A stretch of 23,314 nt of DNA from Amoebophrya sp. A120 (Eukaryota; Sar; Dinophyceae; Syndiniales; Amoebophryaceae), in assembly GCA_905178155.1 (NCBI GenBank), contig CAJINV010000040.1, forward strand, positions 48,228 through 71,541, given 5' to 3'. Positions 10,902-18,673 of the stretch are shown piece by piece. The position numbers were made by a program, and so were the translations under genes. Numbering within the stretch: the stretch's first letter is position 1; each line of letters starts with the position of its first letter. The notes under the pieces were generated by a model. The model was not told where the DNA came from, searched no databases, and saw nothing but the letters and a program-made list of their open reading frames with translations.

Positions 10902-11073
10902 ACGCGAATAGTGTGAACTTTCCCTCAACGCGATGGTGAACAAGGGATGCTTTTGAAGAAAAACTCATGTCCCCGAAATGCGTGCGTTCTTCAGGAGCGA
11001 AAATTGAGAAACTTGTTGCTCAGCCACTAGCGGTCAAAAGGTAGTACTGGATCCTGGTCAGAGGTGTTGTTAC

Positions 11074-11730
11074 CTAGTGCGAAAGTGCAGCTGCGCCAAT
11101 GGCGTTCAATGCCTTGACCAGTTGCATTTCCTTGGACAGAATGGCCGCCCGCAGCCGGGTCTCACCTGAGTCACGGCGAGATTCCATGTCTCCCAGCAAA
11201 GCGGAAACGGTCTTGTACGACGGGTCGGCCCCAACGCGCACGTTGATCTCCCGCGAAAAGCGCAGAAAGCTCTTGTGTCCCCGGAGCTGCTTGTCAAACT
11301 CCGCAATCACAACTTTAGCAACTTCTCCGAATTCCTGCTTGGCCGACGCCACCAGTGCACCCATTGCGGAGGCACGCTTTCCTTCCAAGGCTTTGACACC
11401 CGCAACGCCAGCAGACTCATCTGAAGTAGCACCCTCAACACGGACGGAAATGACAGGCTCTGCGATGTTGGCGAAAGACGCACGGCCCAGGGCCTTGGAA
11501 ATGGTATTCCCGAGCGCGACAGATGCCTGCGACAAAGTAGATTTGTAGGCGGCATCAATTTCAGACAAAGCGGCATGCTCAGCAGACAAGCGGGTCGACT
11601 CTGCAGCGGCAATCGCGCTAGAAACCGCGGGATAGGGCGCTGAGGGAGATGCCAGGCTTAACTCCACGACCGGCTTGCCAGCTTGAACCAGCGCGGCGTA
11701 GACGCTAACTGCAGCAGCGAGCTTTGCCAT
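11074..11730 (-). CDS. Secreted three-module SFL protein, 218 aa
   Basis: The start at 11730 gives a signal peptide (MAKLAAAVSVYAALVQA). The longer open frame adds 14 residues that would bury it. Module 1 has PVVELSLASP, a long helix and RASFANI, a degraded SFL. Module 2 has PVISVRVEGA, a helix and HKSFLRFS at residues 152-159. Module 3 has INVRVGADP, a helix and a C-terminal AAALSH. The protein is clearly paralogous to its downstream neighbour at 10120-10740, with the same three-module layout and a closely similar last module (MQLVKALN against IQFVKALN). The pair probably arose by tandem duplication. No cysteines are present in the mature protein. Function unknown. Confidence 0.87.
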   Translation of the reverse strand: MAKLAAAVSVYAALVQAGKPVVELSLASPSAPYPAVSSAIAAAESTRLSAEHAALSEIDAAYKSTLSQASVALGNTISKALGRASFANIAEPVISVRVEGATSDESAGVAGVKALEGKRASAMGALVASAKQEFGEVAKVVIAEFDKQLRGHKSFLRFSREINVRVGADPSYKTVSALLGDMESRRDSGETRLRAAILSKEMQLVKALNAIGAAALSH

Positions 11731-12066
11731 GTTTTTGTGCACGAAAGGAAAAAACGGGATCTTTGTATTCAAAAGTTTGCAAAGAAATACTTTTGAGATT
11801 CCAAGTGGAGTCGCTTTGCTTTTCCGTTTGGCCCGAAACTCACACGCTTGCGCGATCTTTTTTGAGCATCTAGGAGGTCTTGTCTCTCAGAATGTGTGAA
11901 CAGCACCGAAAGCCAAAAAACAGCGACTACGCAACGAAAGAGCTTGACAGCGTGCAGTTGCAGCTCTTGAATTCTCACCTTTATCAATCTGCAGCGTAGA
12001 GATAGAATTATCCAACTTCGCGACGGTTCAAGAATTTCAAATTTCTCAAAGCCTCCTGTTGTGATA

Positions 12067-12351
12067 TTATCCCAACAAATCCCGCGCGGTGGCTTCAGTC
12101 ATCTTTTCCATGCTGATCATGGACTGCAACGCACTGTTAGCCTGTGCCCGGCGACGCGCCAGCAGTGCTAAAGATGCCGCTTCAGACCGACGCATCTCAG
12201 CGCCACGACGGGCCGCAATAGCATCTGGGATGGCGCTTTCCAGTGCAACATTGATCACCTCAACAGGCCCAGCGGAGCCGTGGGTAAGAATGTCTTTGTA
12301 GCCAAAGGCACACCCGATGAGGGCGAAGAGGAGCGTCACCAGTCGCATCAT
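12067..12351 (-). CDS. Small secreted single-module protein, 94 aa
   Basis: Two adjacent ATGs (12351 and 12348) open a signal peptide (MMRLVTLLFALIGCAFG); the first is annotated. The mature part is one module: strand PVEVINVALES, then a charged Ala/Arg-rich helix (RRGAEMRRSEAAS and on), ending TEATARDLLG. It has no SFL tripeptide and resembles the final, SFL-less modules of the two genes downstream. It may therefore be a one-module relative of them. The open frame extends 21 codons further upstream, but that extension lacks signal character. Function unknown. Confidence 0.75.
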   Translation of the reverse strand: MMRLVTLLFALIGCAFGYKDILTHGSAGPVEVINVALESAIPDAIAARRGAEMRRSEAASLALLARRRAQANSALQSMISMEKMTEATARDLLG

Positions 12352-12508
12352 TTTGTTATGGTTTTTGGCGGAAAAAAAACCTCCACAAGTCTTTGGTGTG
12401 TACTGATAGGACATTTATGGTGCATTGCAGCAACGAGCAATTAGAAAGGGCATCGCGCAATTGTGTGTAGTCAAGTTTTTTTGCTTCTCTGCGAAGTCAA
12501 GTTTTCTT

Positions 12509-12525
12509 GCTTTCTCTCAGCGAGG
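12509..12525 (-). promoter_or_regulatory. Candidate upstream element with CTCAGCGAGGT
   Basis: CTCTCA lies at 12514-12519, 163 nt upstream of the ATG at 12351. The wider word CTCAGCGAGGT is repeated upstream of the gene starting at 18389 (CCCTCAGCGAGGT, from 18485). An exact 11-nt match in the same strand orientation and a similar place upstream of two different genes suggests a shared signal. Its role is unproven. Confidence 0.33.
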
Positions 12526-12666
12526 TAGCAGTGATGTACGCGAACACACTCAAATGTGAAAGACTTGCTCTAACTTTTCAAGGAGCTAGCTACCTAAGTG
12601 ATTCAAATTCTGCATCAGAGCCAGTCGGAAAATAAGAACATTAGGACTTCACATAGTCACAAGTGT

Positions 12667-13800
12667 CTATGCACTTGGCACTTTGGCAGAGCCGGAACCA
12701 AAGTAAGGAGACGCGATGACAGAGTCGGATCCCGTGCTGTAGATGTCAAATCCGGATCCCGCGTTTTCCAGAGCAGCGAGAGAAGCCGGCGCAACGGGGC
12801 ACTCCGCCGGCACCGGAGCAGATTCCTCAAACGTGCTGTACTGGGGCGGCAAGTTGTCACTGCGCAGATACAGAGCCATGGTGCACATAGGCGGGGCAGA
12901 GACCGTGCTGCAGGTGTCAGCGATATCTGTAATCCAGAATCCCGGGCAGGCAACCAAAGTGGCGATGCAGCTTGTGAAGCACAACGGCAACCGGCCCACC
13001 GGTGTTGGCTCATTACGCGCCGTAGGGGTGGAGCAGCGCGGGAAGATGGCACCGCACTGCATGGACATGTAGGTCTTGAAGCACAAGGAGTAGGCAGCGC
13101 TGCCAGTTTTTCCAACGCGGTCCTTGTACAACGCGGGGAAGGATGCAATAGTTCCATCTAGCTGCGCATCAGTCACATCCGCGGTCACGAAGTCTGCGGC
13201 GGTGATGGGATACAGAACGGACCCAACACAATTGTGGCCCGTGACCATGGGCATGCACGGCAGTGGCTGATTGATCCACACCGGCGGCGGGATCATTGGG
13301 GGCACAATCTGGAGGACAGTGGACATAGCGGCCTGAATGAGGCCCGCACCCGTAGCAAGGCCGTTCATGGCGAGCATCTGAGGCATTCCACCCGCAGCGC
13401 CTGCGGCACCAGACTTGCTGGCCAAATCCGCGACCATCTTGCTGACATCAAATCCAAAAAGACGAGAAACAACCCCACCTGGGAAAGCTGAGACGCCCTT
13501 GACCGCCGCCGCAGCCGGCGCGATTCCATAGTCACAGTGCGGAGTGGACGAGCTGGTCTTGTAATCCTTCAAGAAGGAGACGGCGGTGTTCAGCATGTTC
13601 AGTTGAGTCTTGTAGGACTCAACGTCAAAATCCTTGGACATTTTGTCATACACCTGCAAGAAAGCCTCCTCCAGCTCCGGCGACTTCTCCTTGAAAAGGG
13701 CGATGTACGCATCAGACCCGTCCAAGTTTTTGTTCACCATCTCCTGGTTTGTCATCAGCGCAGAGGCGCCGACGACGCAGAGAGATGCGACGCGAAACAT
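12667..13800 (-). CDS. Secreted protein with Frizzled-like Cys-rich region, 377 aa
   Basis: The ATG at 13800 opens a short signal peptide (MFRVASLCVVGASA). The longer open frame, to 13986, adds a region without signal character. Residues 20-85 are a charged helical stretch with VSFLKDYK at 74-81. Residues 90-180 are Ala/Gly-rich, followed by a Pro-rich hinge (PPMIPPPVW). Residues 182-306 hold ten cysteines (182, 191, 240, 249, 256, 274, 278, 285, 297, 306). The pattern YSLCFKTYMSMQCGAIFPRC, then LCFTSC, then ACPGFW, then a late C resembles the second half of Frizzled-type cysteine-rich domains, where C and FLC are followed by P-x-C and then paired C-x3-C. One more cysteine lies at 334. No transmembrane helix follows, so it is probably secreted. 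The Frizzled-like assignment is by eye and tentative; the coding call is firm. Confidence 0.85.
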   Translation of the reverse strand: MFRVASLCVVGASALMTNQEMVNKNLDGSDAYIALFKEKSPELEEAFLQVYDKMSKDFDVESYKTQLNMLNTAVSFLKDYKTSSSTPHCDYGIAPAAAAVKGVSAFPGGVVSRLFGFDVSKMVADLASKSGAAGAAGGMPQMLAMNGLATGAGLIQAAMSTVLQIVPPMIPPPVWINQPLPCMPMVTGHNCVGSVLYPITAADFVTADVTDAQLDGTIASFPALYKDRVGKTGSAAYSLCFKTYMSMQCGAIFPRCSTPTARNEPTPVGRLPLCFTSCIATLVACPGFWITDIADTCSTVSAPPMCTMALYLRSDNLPPQYSTFEESAPVPAECPVAPASLAALENAGSGFDIYSTGSDSVIASPYFGSGSAKVPSA

Positions 13801-14083
13801 GATGTTGCTTGTAAAGGGAAAAAAAATAGACTGAAGTTGGAAGCACAATTTGGATACTTGTCTGGTCAGGTTGTTCTGCATAAATGCTCCTCTTTGCTCT
13901 GCAAAAACAAGTGCGGTTTTGAATTTAGTATCTCTGTCAGCGGCTTTTGTCTCACCTTTGAGAACACAGAAAAAAAAGTAGGCCAAGCGCCGGATTCATA
14001 GCGAAAACCGTATCAGAATTCCAAATCACGTCAGACAAGTTTCAGCCATTCACAGTGGACGTACAACGTCGTGGCTAAGTGAT

Positions 14084-14648
14084 TTACGCGCACGGAAACT
14101 GCGCACCGAGAGACTCTGCCACTGCTTGCTTCTCAATAGCCGCCAAGCCCGAAAAAGAAGCACTGGCCCCGGAACTGGACAGGCAGGCGTCCCCAGAAGG
14201 AGCCCATCCCGACGGGCAGCCGGCGTAGTTGCGCGCACAGGTAACAGCCGAAAGACTCACACCTTCCGCGACGGCTGCTGCTTGCAGAGCATCTGACAGC
14301 GTAGCTTTGATCATCATGGCAGACTCACTTGGATGCGTTGCTTTCAACGAAGCCTCCAGCCCTGGAATAGTTTATTGGGAAAAATTGCTTTTGTGCCAAG
14401 ATGTACTCAGAAAGCAGGTGATGTAAAAATCAAAAAATCTGAACTCTATCAGACCTAGAATCTATGACATTGTATTCTCTACCTGCCAATGCGGGCGAGC
14501 GCAAGAACGACGCCCGGTCTGCGATGACATTCACAACGGGAACGTCGCCCTTGTTCACATCCGTGAAAATTTCTTTGGGCAAGTCGAATGGCACAGTCGC
14601 CAGGCAAGACGCAACCCCGAACGCAAGCGCCCCGAGAAAGGATTTCAT
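14084..14648 (-). CDS. Secreted CPW-WPC-like protein, two exons, 147 aa
   Basis: Exon 1 runs 14648-14483 and starts with a signal peptide (MKSFLGALAFGVASCLA). A 121-nt GT-AG intron lies at 14482-14362 in phase 1, and exon 2 runs 14361-14084. Without splicing, exon 1 reads only 17 more codons before a stop, and exon 2 has no convincing start of its own. The join gives an open protein with one domain. Residues 35-50 contain VPVVNVIADRASFLR, a compressed strand-plus-SFL motif. The C-terminal 50 residues contain CARNYAGCPSGW, DAC and QFPCA, matching CPW-WPC cysteines 1, 2, 3 and 6; cysteines 4 and 5 are replaced (S and L). It ends in FPCA like the protein at 8599-9066. Function unknown. Confidence 0.82.
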
Positions 14649-14774
14649 ACTGAAGCGATTTATGGAGAAAAAAGAAGCTAGAAGGGAAAGAGTACAGAGA
14701 ATAAGTGTTGTTTTTGAAGCTACCGCCGAAATGGTGTCCATTGGTGCCATTTTTGCAACGCTCGCTTTTGGTCA

Positions 14775-14786
14775 TCCCTCACGAAT
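14775..14786 (-). promoter_or_regulatory. Candidate upstream element ATCCCTCACGAA
   Basis: The 12-mer ATCCCTCACGAA occurs here, 128 nt upstream of the ATG at 14648. It occurs again from 15856, about 104 nt upstream of the ATG at 15753. In gene orientation it contains TGAGGG. The two adjacent genes are unrelated in sequence, so the shared word is more likely regulatory than a relic of gene duplication. Confidence 0.35.
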
Positions 14787-14825
14787 GCACTATAGACACA
14801 AGGAAACCGCCCGAACACGAAGGCG

Positions 14826-14873
14826 AACATTGCTTCAAGAGCCATCAACAAAACATTGCTTCCAGAGCCATCA
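14826..14873. repeat. Imperfect 26-bp tandem duplication
   Basis: AACATTGCTTCAAGAGCCATCA is followed 26 bp later by a copy differing at one position (CA to CC). It lies in the intergenic region upstream of the gene that starts at 14648 and downstream of the one ending at 14959. No function is apparent. Confidence 0.8.
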
Positions 14874-14958
14874 TTCAGCAACCTTGATTGCCAGAACTTA
14901 GTGAACAAGTAAATTATTTCCACAATCCATCACAATGGTAATTGAGGAGGTGACCCTC

Positions 14959-15753
14959 TTAGTGATACAAAGAACCCGCAAGAGTGTCAGCCGCCATTGC
15001 TCCAGCCTTCAACTGCGCGATTTCCTCCTCAGCTCCGTAAACACGGCTTGGCGAAGGCAAGACGATGTTGGTGTGGCCGTAGGCACCAGTAGCAGAGTCG
15101 CTGGATTGGAAAGAAACCGGCATGTTGGTTAAGAATGTAATGAGCGAACCCGCCATGTCCCGTGTGGCGTCCGGGGTGCTTTCCTTCTGTGCAAGATTCT
15201 TCACCTTAAACAGGAGGGGCTGCATAGCGACGCGCGCGTTGGGAAGGGATGCAAGGTCCAACAATCCAGCGACACCATGCTGAGCGGAATAACCACCAGC
15301 GTCGACGAGGGAGCCGTAGTAGCTGATCGCATCCTTGAACACAGATCCATCCGCGCCCTCCCGCTGAAGGTCGGACAGAGGGGTCTTCAGGAACGACTTG
15401 TGAGCCATGCGCTCCAACATTTCCACCTCTCCTTGTTCCACACCACTGAGAGCAGCCGCAGCCGCAGCACGGTCACCCGCGAGAGACGCAGAAGCGGTCT
15501 CCCCAACGTGTAAGTTCAGCACGGGGCGCTGCAGAAAGCTGTATTTCTTGGACGCCGCGCCCATCACTGCCTCAACGCCAGCGTTGCGCAGAACGGGCTG
15601 AGCCAGCGCAGGCGCAACTTTCTGTGCGAAGCCCGCAGAGTCTGCACTGATTCCGGCAGAGAGTGCTTCTCCCAACTGCTCCCCCAGGGCAAAGGACGGA
15701 CGAGCAGCCTCTGCAACTGCAGCGAACGTGCAAGCCACGAACAAACGGCTCAT
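14959..15753 (-). CDS. Secreted SFL-motif protein, 264 aa
   Basis: Single exon with a signal peptide (MSRLFVACTFAAVAEA). SFL occurs twice: KKYSFLQRPVLNLHVGE at about 69-85, where the motif leads straight into a strand, and AHKSFLKTPL at 117-126. Between them is an Ala/Glu-rich helix, giving one complete module. Residues 125-215 form a region not seen in the other proteins, rich in Leu and Ala (AISYYGSLVDAGGY, GLLDLASLP, MAGSLITFLTN), which may be a separate helical domain. A final strand-helix segment starts near TNIVLPSPSRVY and ends with GSLYH, again at the place where SFL would fall. Only one cysteine is present, in the signal peptide. Function unknown. Confidence 0.86.
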   Translation of the reverse strand: MSRLFVACTFAAVAEAARPSFALGEQLGEALSAGISADSAGFAQKVAPALAQPVLRNAGVEAVMGAASKKYSFLQRPVLNLHVGETASASLAGDRAAAAAALSGVEQGEVEMLERMAHKSFLKTPLSDLQREGADGSVFKDAISYYGSLVDAGGYSAQHGVAGLLDLASLPNARVAMQPLLFKVKNLAQKESTPDATRDMAGSLITFLTNMPVSFQSSDSATGAYGHTNIVLPSPSRVYGAEEEIAQLKAGAMAADTLAGSLYH

Positions 15754-15855
15754 TTTCTGCTCTTCAGTGAATTCTCAGTGAAAAAATTACAAGGGCTAGA
15801 CATGCAGAGAAAATTGGAAGAGTTTGAGGTTGTTTAGGATGGAGTTCAAAAAATA

Positions 15856-15867
15856 TCCCTCACGAAC
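15856..15867 (-). promoter_or_regulatory. Candidate upstream element ATCCCTCACGAA
   Basis: Second copy of the 12-mer described at 14775, about 104 nt upstream of the ATG at 15753 and in the same orientation. In gene orientation it contains TGAGGG, one form of the hexamer found upstream of most genes here. Confidence 0.35.
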
Positions 15868-16051
15868 GATGCTGTGCGAGTGTAATTCCCTCTTGCAATC
15901 ATGACGCTCACACCATGGAATCCGGAACACCCTTCAGTTGCGCGTGCCGTAGGTTGCTGCTCAGCCGTGTTGTATCAATAGGTGTAACTCAGGAGCACAA
16001 GATTCAATGATTTAAAGCACTGCAGCGATTAATAGCCTGCGAGTGTTACAC

Positions 16052-16774
16052 TTAGGGCGGGCTCGCAACCAGCGGACTACCCACGACCTTGCAGGTGCTG
16101 GTGACCTTCTTGGTGGCTTCCCAGATCTGATCATTGATAGACCAAATCTTGCCCATCACGTTGTATACCGGCGGGCACCACGGCGCGAAGCGCAAAACGC
16201 AGACAGAGGCGGTAAAGACGTCGAGGCACGCGCACAGGATTTTGGTGGCGACCGCTAGCACGTGAATGGGCAGGTTGACCGCTTGGTAGATTGCAAGCGT
16301 CGCGACACGGCCGAAGTTGCATCTGTTTCCCAACACCTCCACGAGCTTGCACGATTTTTCATCAAAGCAGGGGGTATCCAACATGGGCATGGCAGCAGAA
16401 AGAGTGCTACGCTCCTTGATGAAACTGCTGTGAGTCTTCTGAAACTCAGCGAGAGCCGTCGTCGGGTCTTCATGCTGGACTGCGGCCTGAAATTCTTGCA
16501 TTTTGCTGAAGGTGTCATGCATGTTGTCCTGGATGGCGGAGAGGAACGTCTTTCCTTCTTTTTGAGCCTTGCTCAGCAGCCCATCCCAGTACTGGACGCA
16601 ACTGTCGCCGCAGTCTTTCTGCAAATACTCCCGGACCTCATTCAGCTTGTCAAGCGGTACTTCAGACTGCTTCTGGGCCGGAAGGGACAGTAAGCGTTGT
16701 CCTGCCGTGGCGCGCTGGGACATGGAGAGGGCATTAGCACCCGCGACGAGGGTGAGTGGGAGAATCACCTTCAT
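16052..16774 (-). CDS. Secreted or membrane cysteine-rich protein, 240 aa
   Basis: The true ATG is at 16774, opening a signal peptide (MKVILPLTLVAGANA). Ten cysteines lie at about 55, 59, 136, 142, 152, 181, 183, 192, 200 and 228. The first two form DCGDSC. Residues about 60-130 are charged and helical, with THSSFIKE, a possible degraded SFL motif. Residues 157-195 are strongly hydrophobic (ATLAIYQAVNLPIHVLAVA, then ILCACL and VCVL), long enough for a membrane hairpin or a buried disulfide-rich core, followed by RFAPWCPPVYN. I do not recognise the family. It is unlike its neighbours in having little Ala repetition. Pore-forming, lipid-binding or structural roles are all conceivable but unsupported. 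Confidence 0.84.
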   Translation of the reverse strand: MKVILPLTLVAGANALSMSQRATAGQRLLSLPAQKQSEVPLDKLNEVREYLQKDCGDSCVQYWDGLLSKAQKEGKTFLSAIQDNMHDTFSKMQEFQAAVQHEDPTTALAEFQKTHSSFIKERSTLSAAMPMLDTPCFDEKSCKLVEVLGNRCNFGRVATLAIYQAVNLPIHVLAVATKILCACLDVFTASVCVLRFAPWCPPVYNVMGKIWSINDQIWEATKKVTSTCKVVGSPLVASPP

Positions 16775-17100
16775 TGTCAAAAGAAAGTTGGTATAAAAAA
16801 AGAGCTAGATGACCACTTGAAAGGTACAAGACAGGAAATTAGCTTGCAGCTCAAGCGATGGCACTATAGCGTGAACACACATCATGGTTTGCATTTGCAT
16901 TGATCCACGAGCGTCCCTCCAGCATGTTTTTGCTCTCTCAAGTGTGCACGGCATGTACGATATCAGTCTTGGTAACTACGCGAACACAAAAAGCCACAGC
17001 AGCTGGACCAGTGGAGGAGGAGGCTGTATGACATTGCACATATGACCGCGACGTTACCAGCACGATATTGGTGTATTAAGCGGTAGCCTCATGAGCGGTT

Positions 17101-17496
17101 TTAGTGGCGCAGGCTGGCCATTCCTGAAGAGAAGGCCTGCATGTCATAAGCAGCTTGGGAAGCATCCGCGACAGACGAGGCTGCGGCAGAAACTTCTGGG
17201 CGCTTCTCAATGATATTCACTTTGGCCGGGGAGTCAGTCCTCATGGGCTGGGTCAGAAACAAGGCCTCCTTCACCATACCGGGCGAGCCCGCCCATGCTG
17301 CAGCGCCTGTCTTCAAAAACGAAGATTTGCCGACGAAGCCGGACACTTGTGAATGCATGAAGGAATCAATGCGGGCTTCCAGTGACGCAATATCTTTAGC
17401 GCTTGACGTAAGGTGAGATGCGCCAGCAACCTGAATGGACTCACCCGCACAGCAGGCGACAAAACCAGCAAAGGTGACGAAGATGGTTCTCAACAT
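17101..17496 (-). CDS. Small secreted SFL-module protein, 131 aa
   Basis: Single exon with a signal peptide (MLRTIFVTFAGFVACCAG). Module 1 runs from ESIQVAGASH through a helix (AKDIASLEARIDSFMHSQ) to GKSSFLKTG at about 56-63. After a linker with a second hydrophobic patch (EALFLTQPM), module 2 starts with AKVNIIEKRP, continues as an Ala/Ser helix and ends the protein with GMASLRH. The C-terminal SLRH parallels SLYH and ALSH in the neighbours. Function unknown. The upstream TGAG-type word is less clear here than for other genes (GACTCTCTTGA near 17647). Confidence 0.84.
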   Translation of the reverse strand: MLRTIFVTFAGFVACCAGESIQVAGASHLTSSAKDIASLEARIDSFMHSQVSGFVGKSSFLKTGAAAWAGSPGMVKEALFLTQPMRTDSPAKVNIIEKRPEVSAAASSVADASQAAYDMQAFSSGMASLRH

Positions 17497-17831
17497 TCTT
17501 GTTGAAGTGGCCTAGCAGTTATAAAAAAATATCAACAGTCACACACTGCTCTGGTAGCTGAGGCATAATGGTCGGCATCTCCAAAATTCTTGGCGTTTGT
17601 TGTTGAGATCAGTCTCCCTCCAAGCGCCTGACATTTATTTGGTCGCGACTCTCTTGAAAAACGATGAGAAACGTAGAACAACACGCGGGCGCAGATAGTC
17701 AGCGTTGAGCGCAAAAGGAGCAAGGTGCACAGACACAGCACACGCCTGGACATGTGAGGGATCATTCTAAGCGTTCACTTTCATCTTTGTTTGAAGATAG
17801 TTGGGGCGAATTCTTGCGCTGACCATGCCTT

Positions 17832-18389
17832 TTAGTACTTCACGTCGCAGAAGATTTGCGTCTCCTGCTTTTCAGCGACGCTGAGATTGGACGGCAAACC
17901 TTTGGTGCAAAAGCCGGTGTAGCCCGTCGCTGGGTTGCAGGTTCCCGCAGCTTCTAACCATCCAGCAGGGCAGGCCGCAGTCGGTCCGCTGAAACCAGAC
18001 TGCTTGGCAGCCGCAACTGAGACCTGCTCAGCGATTGTGGACAAGTCACTGCTAGACAAGCCAGTCAGCTTCAAAAAGCTCGCAGCGCCAGTGGAGTAAG
18101 GCAGACTAAACTTTCCAACGGTAGTAGGCGACGATCCCATGGCCGCCCTGACGGCAGCGGTAAATTGCTTTTCCCCAGCCGAAGATGGAGCAGCAGCAGC
18201 GAAGCCTTCAGCGCCTGCGAGCAAGTCCGATGTGATGCCTCCTAATTTTGAGTCCGACGGCATTGTGGCCGCAGTCAATCCGGTGGCACCTCCGCCGGAG
18301 AGCGAACTAATGAGCCCCGACGCCGCGGAAGCGCTATCTTTCACCCTGAGAGCGGAGACCGCTCCAAAAAAACAGAATACCAGACGCAT
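17832..18389 (-). CDS. Secreted CPW-WPC-like protein with SFL motif, 185 aa
   Basis: Single exon with a signal peptide (MRLVFCFFGAVSALRV). Gly/Ser/Ala-rich residues 20-95 are followed by GAASFLKLTG at 101-110. The C-terminal part has ACPAGW, GTCNPATGYTGFC and IFCDVKY, matching cysteines 2-5 of the CPW-WPC pattern (140, 151, 161, 181). Cysteine 1 is absent and the protein stops just before the expected WPC, so cysteine 6 is missing too. GAC followed by GTGAAG near the stop could be a splice donor, but no in-frame WPC exon was found in the 330 nt downstream. This gene joins the two themes of the cluster, CPW-WPC and SFL, in one protein. Confidence 0.82.
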   Translation of the reverse strand: MRLVFCFFGAVSALRVKDSASAASGLISSLSGGGATGLTAATMPSDSKLGGITSDLLAGAEGFAAAAPSSAGEKQFTAAVRAAMGSSPTTVGKFSLPYSTGAASFLKLTGLSSSDLSTIAEQVSVAAAKQSGFSGPTAACPAGWLEAAGTCNPATGYTGFCTKGLPSNLSVAEKQETQIFCDVKY

Positions 18390-18484
18390 GTTGTGAAGCG
18401 AAACAGTCTAAAGAGCCGTGGATGAAGAAAGAGAAAGTCGTCACAAAGGTGCGCATGCTGCAGATTTGGCCATCACTCACTTCT

Positions 18485-18497
18485 CCCTCAGCGAGGT
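18485..18497 (-). promoter_or_regulatory. Candidate upstream element CCCTCAGCGAGGT
   Basis: Lies 96 nt upstream of the ATG at 18389 and shares CTCAGCGAGGT exactly with the element at 12509-12525. In gene orientation it contains TGAGGG. Confidence 0.33.
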
Positions 18498-18673
18498 GGT
18501 ACACGAAGGCATTGGTTTCTTTGATCTGGTCGACAGTTCATTGAGAGCCGTAGAACACTGCGTATAACTGTACCACATCTTAACAAAGTGTCCAAGGGAA
18601 CGATAGCGCGATCAAGAAAATTTTTCACTCAGAGCCAATACATTTTGCCTAGTCCAACAAGTTGACGACTTGT

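Noticed and set aside
12664-12680. 13-nt match (TCTATGCACTTGG) between the end of the Frizzled-like gene and the repeat core
   Set aside because: One short match within a coding sequence can arise by chance when any part of a 150 bp core may match; no flanking similarity.
17760-17834. Downstream exon that would complete the WPC end of the CPW-WPC protein at 17832
   Set aside because: A GTGAAG donor-like word exists near the stop, but no acceptor followed by an in-frame Trp-Pro-Cys was found before the next gene.
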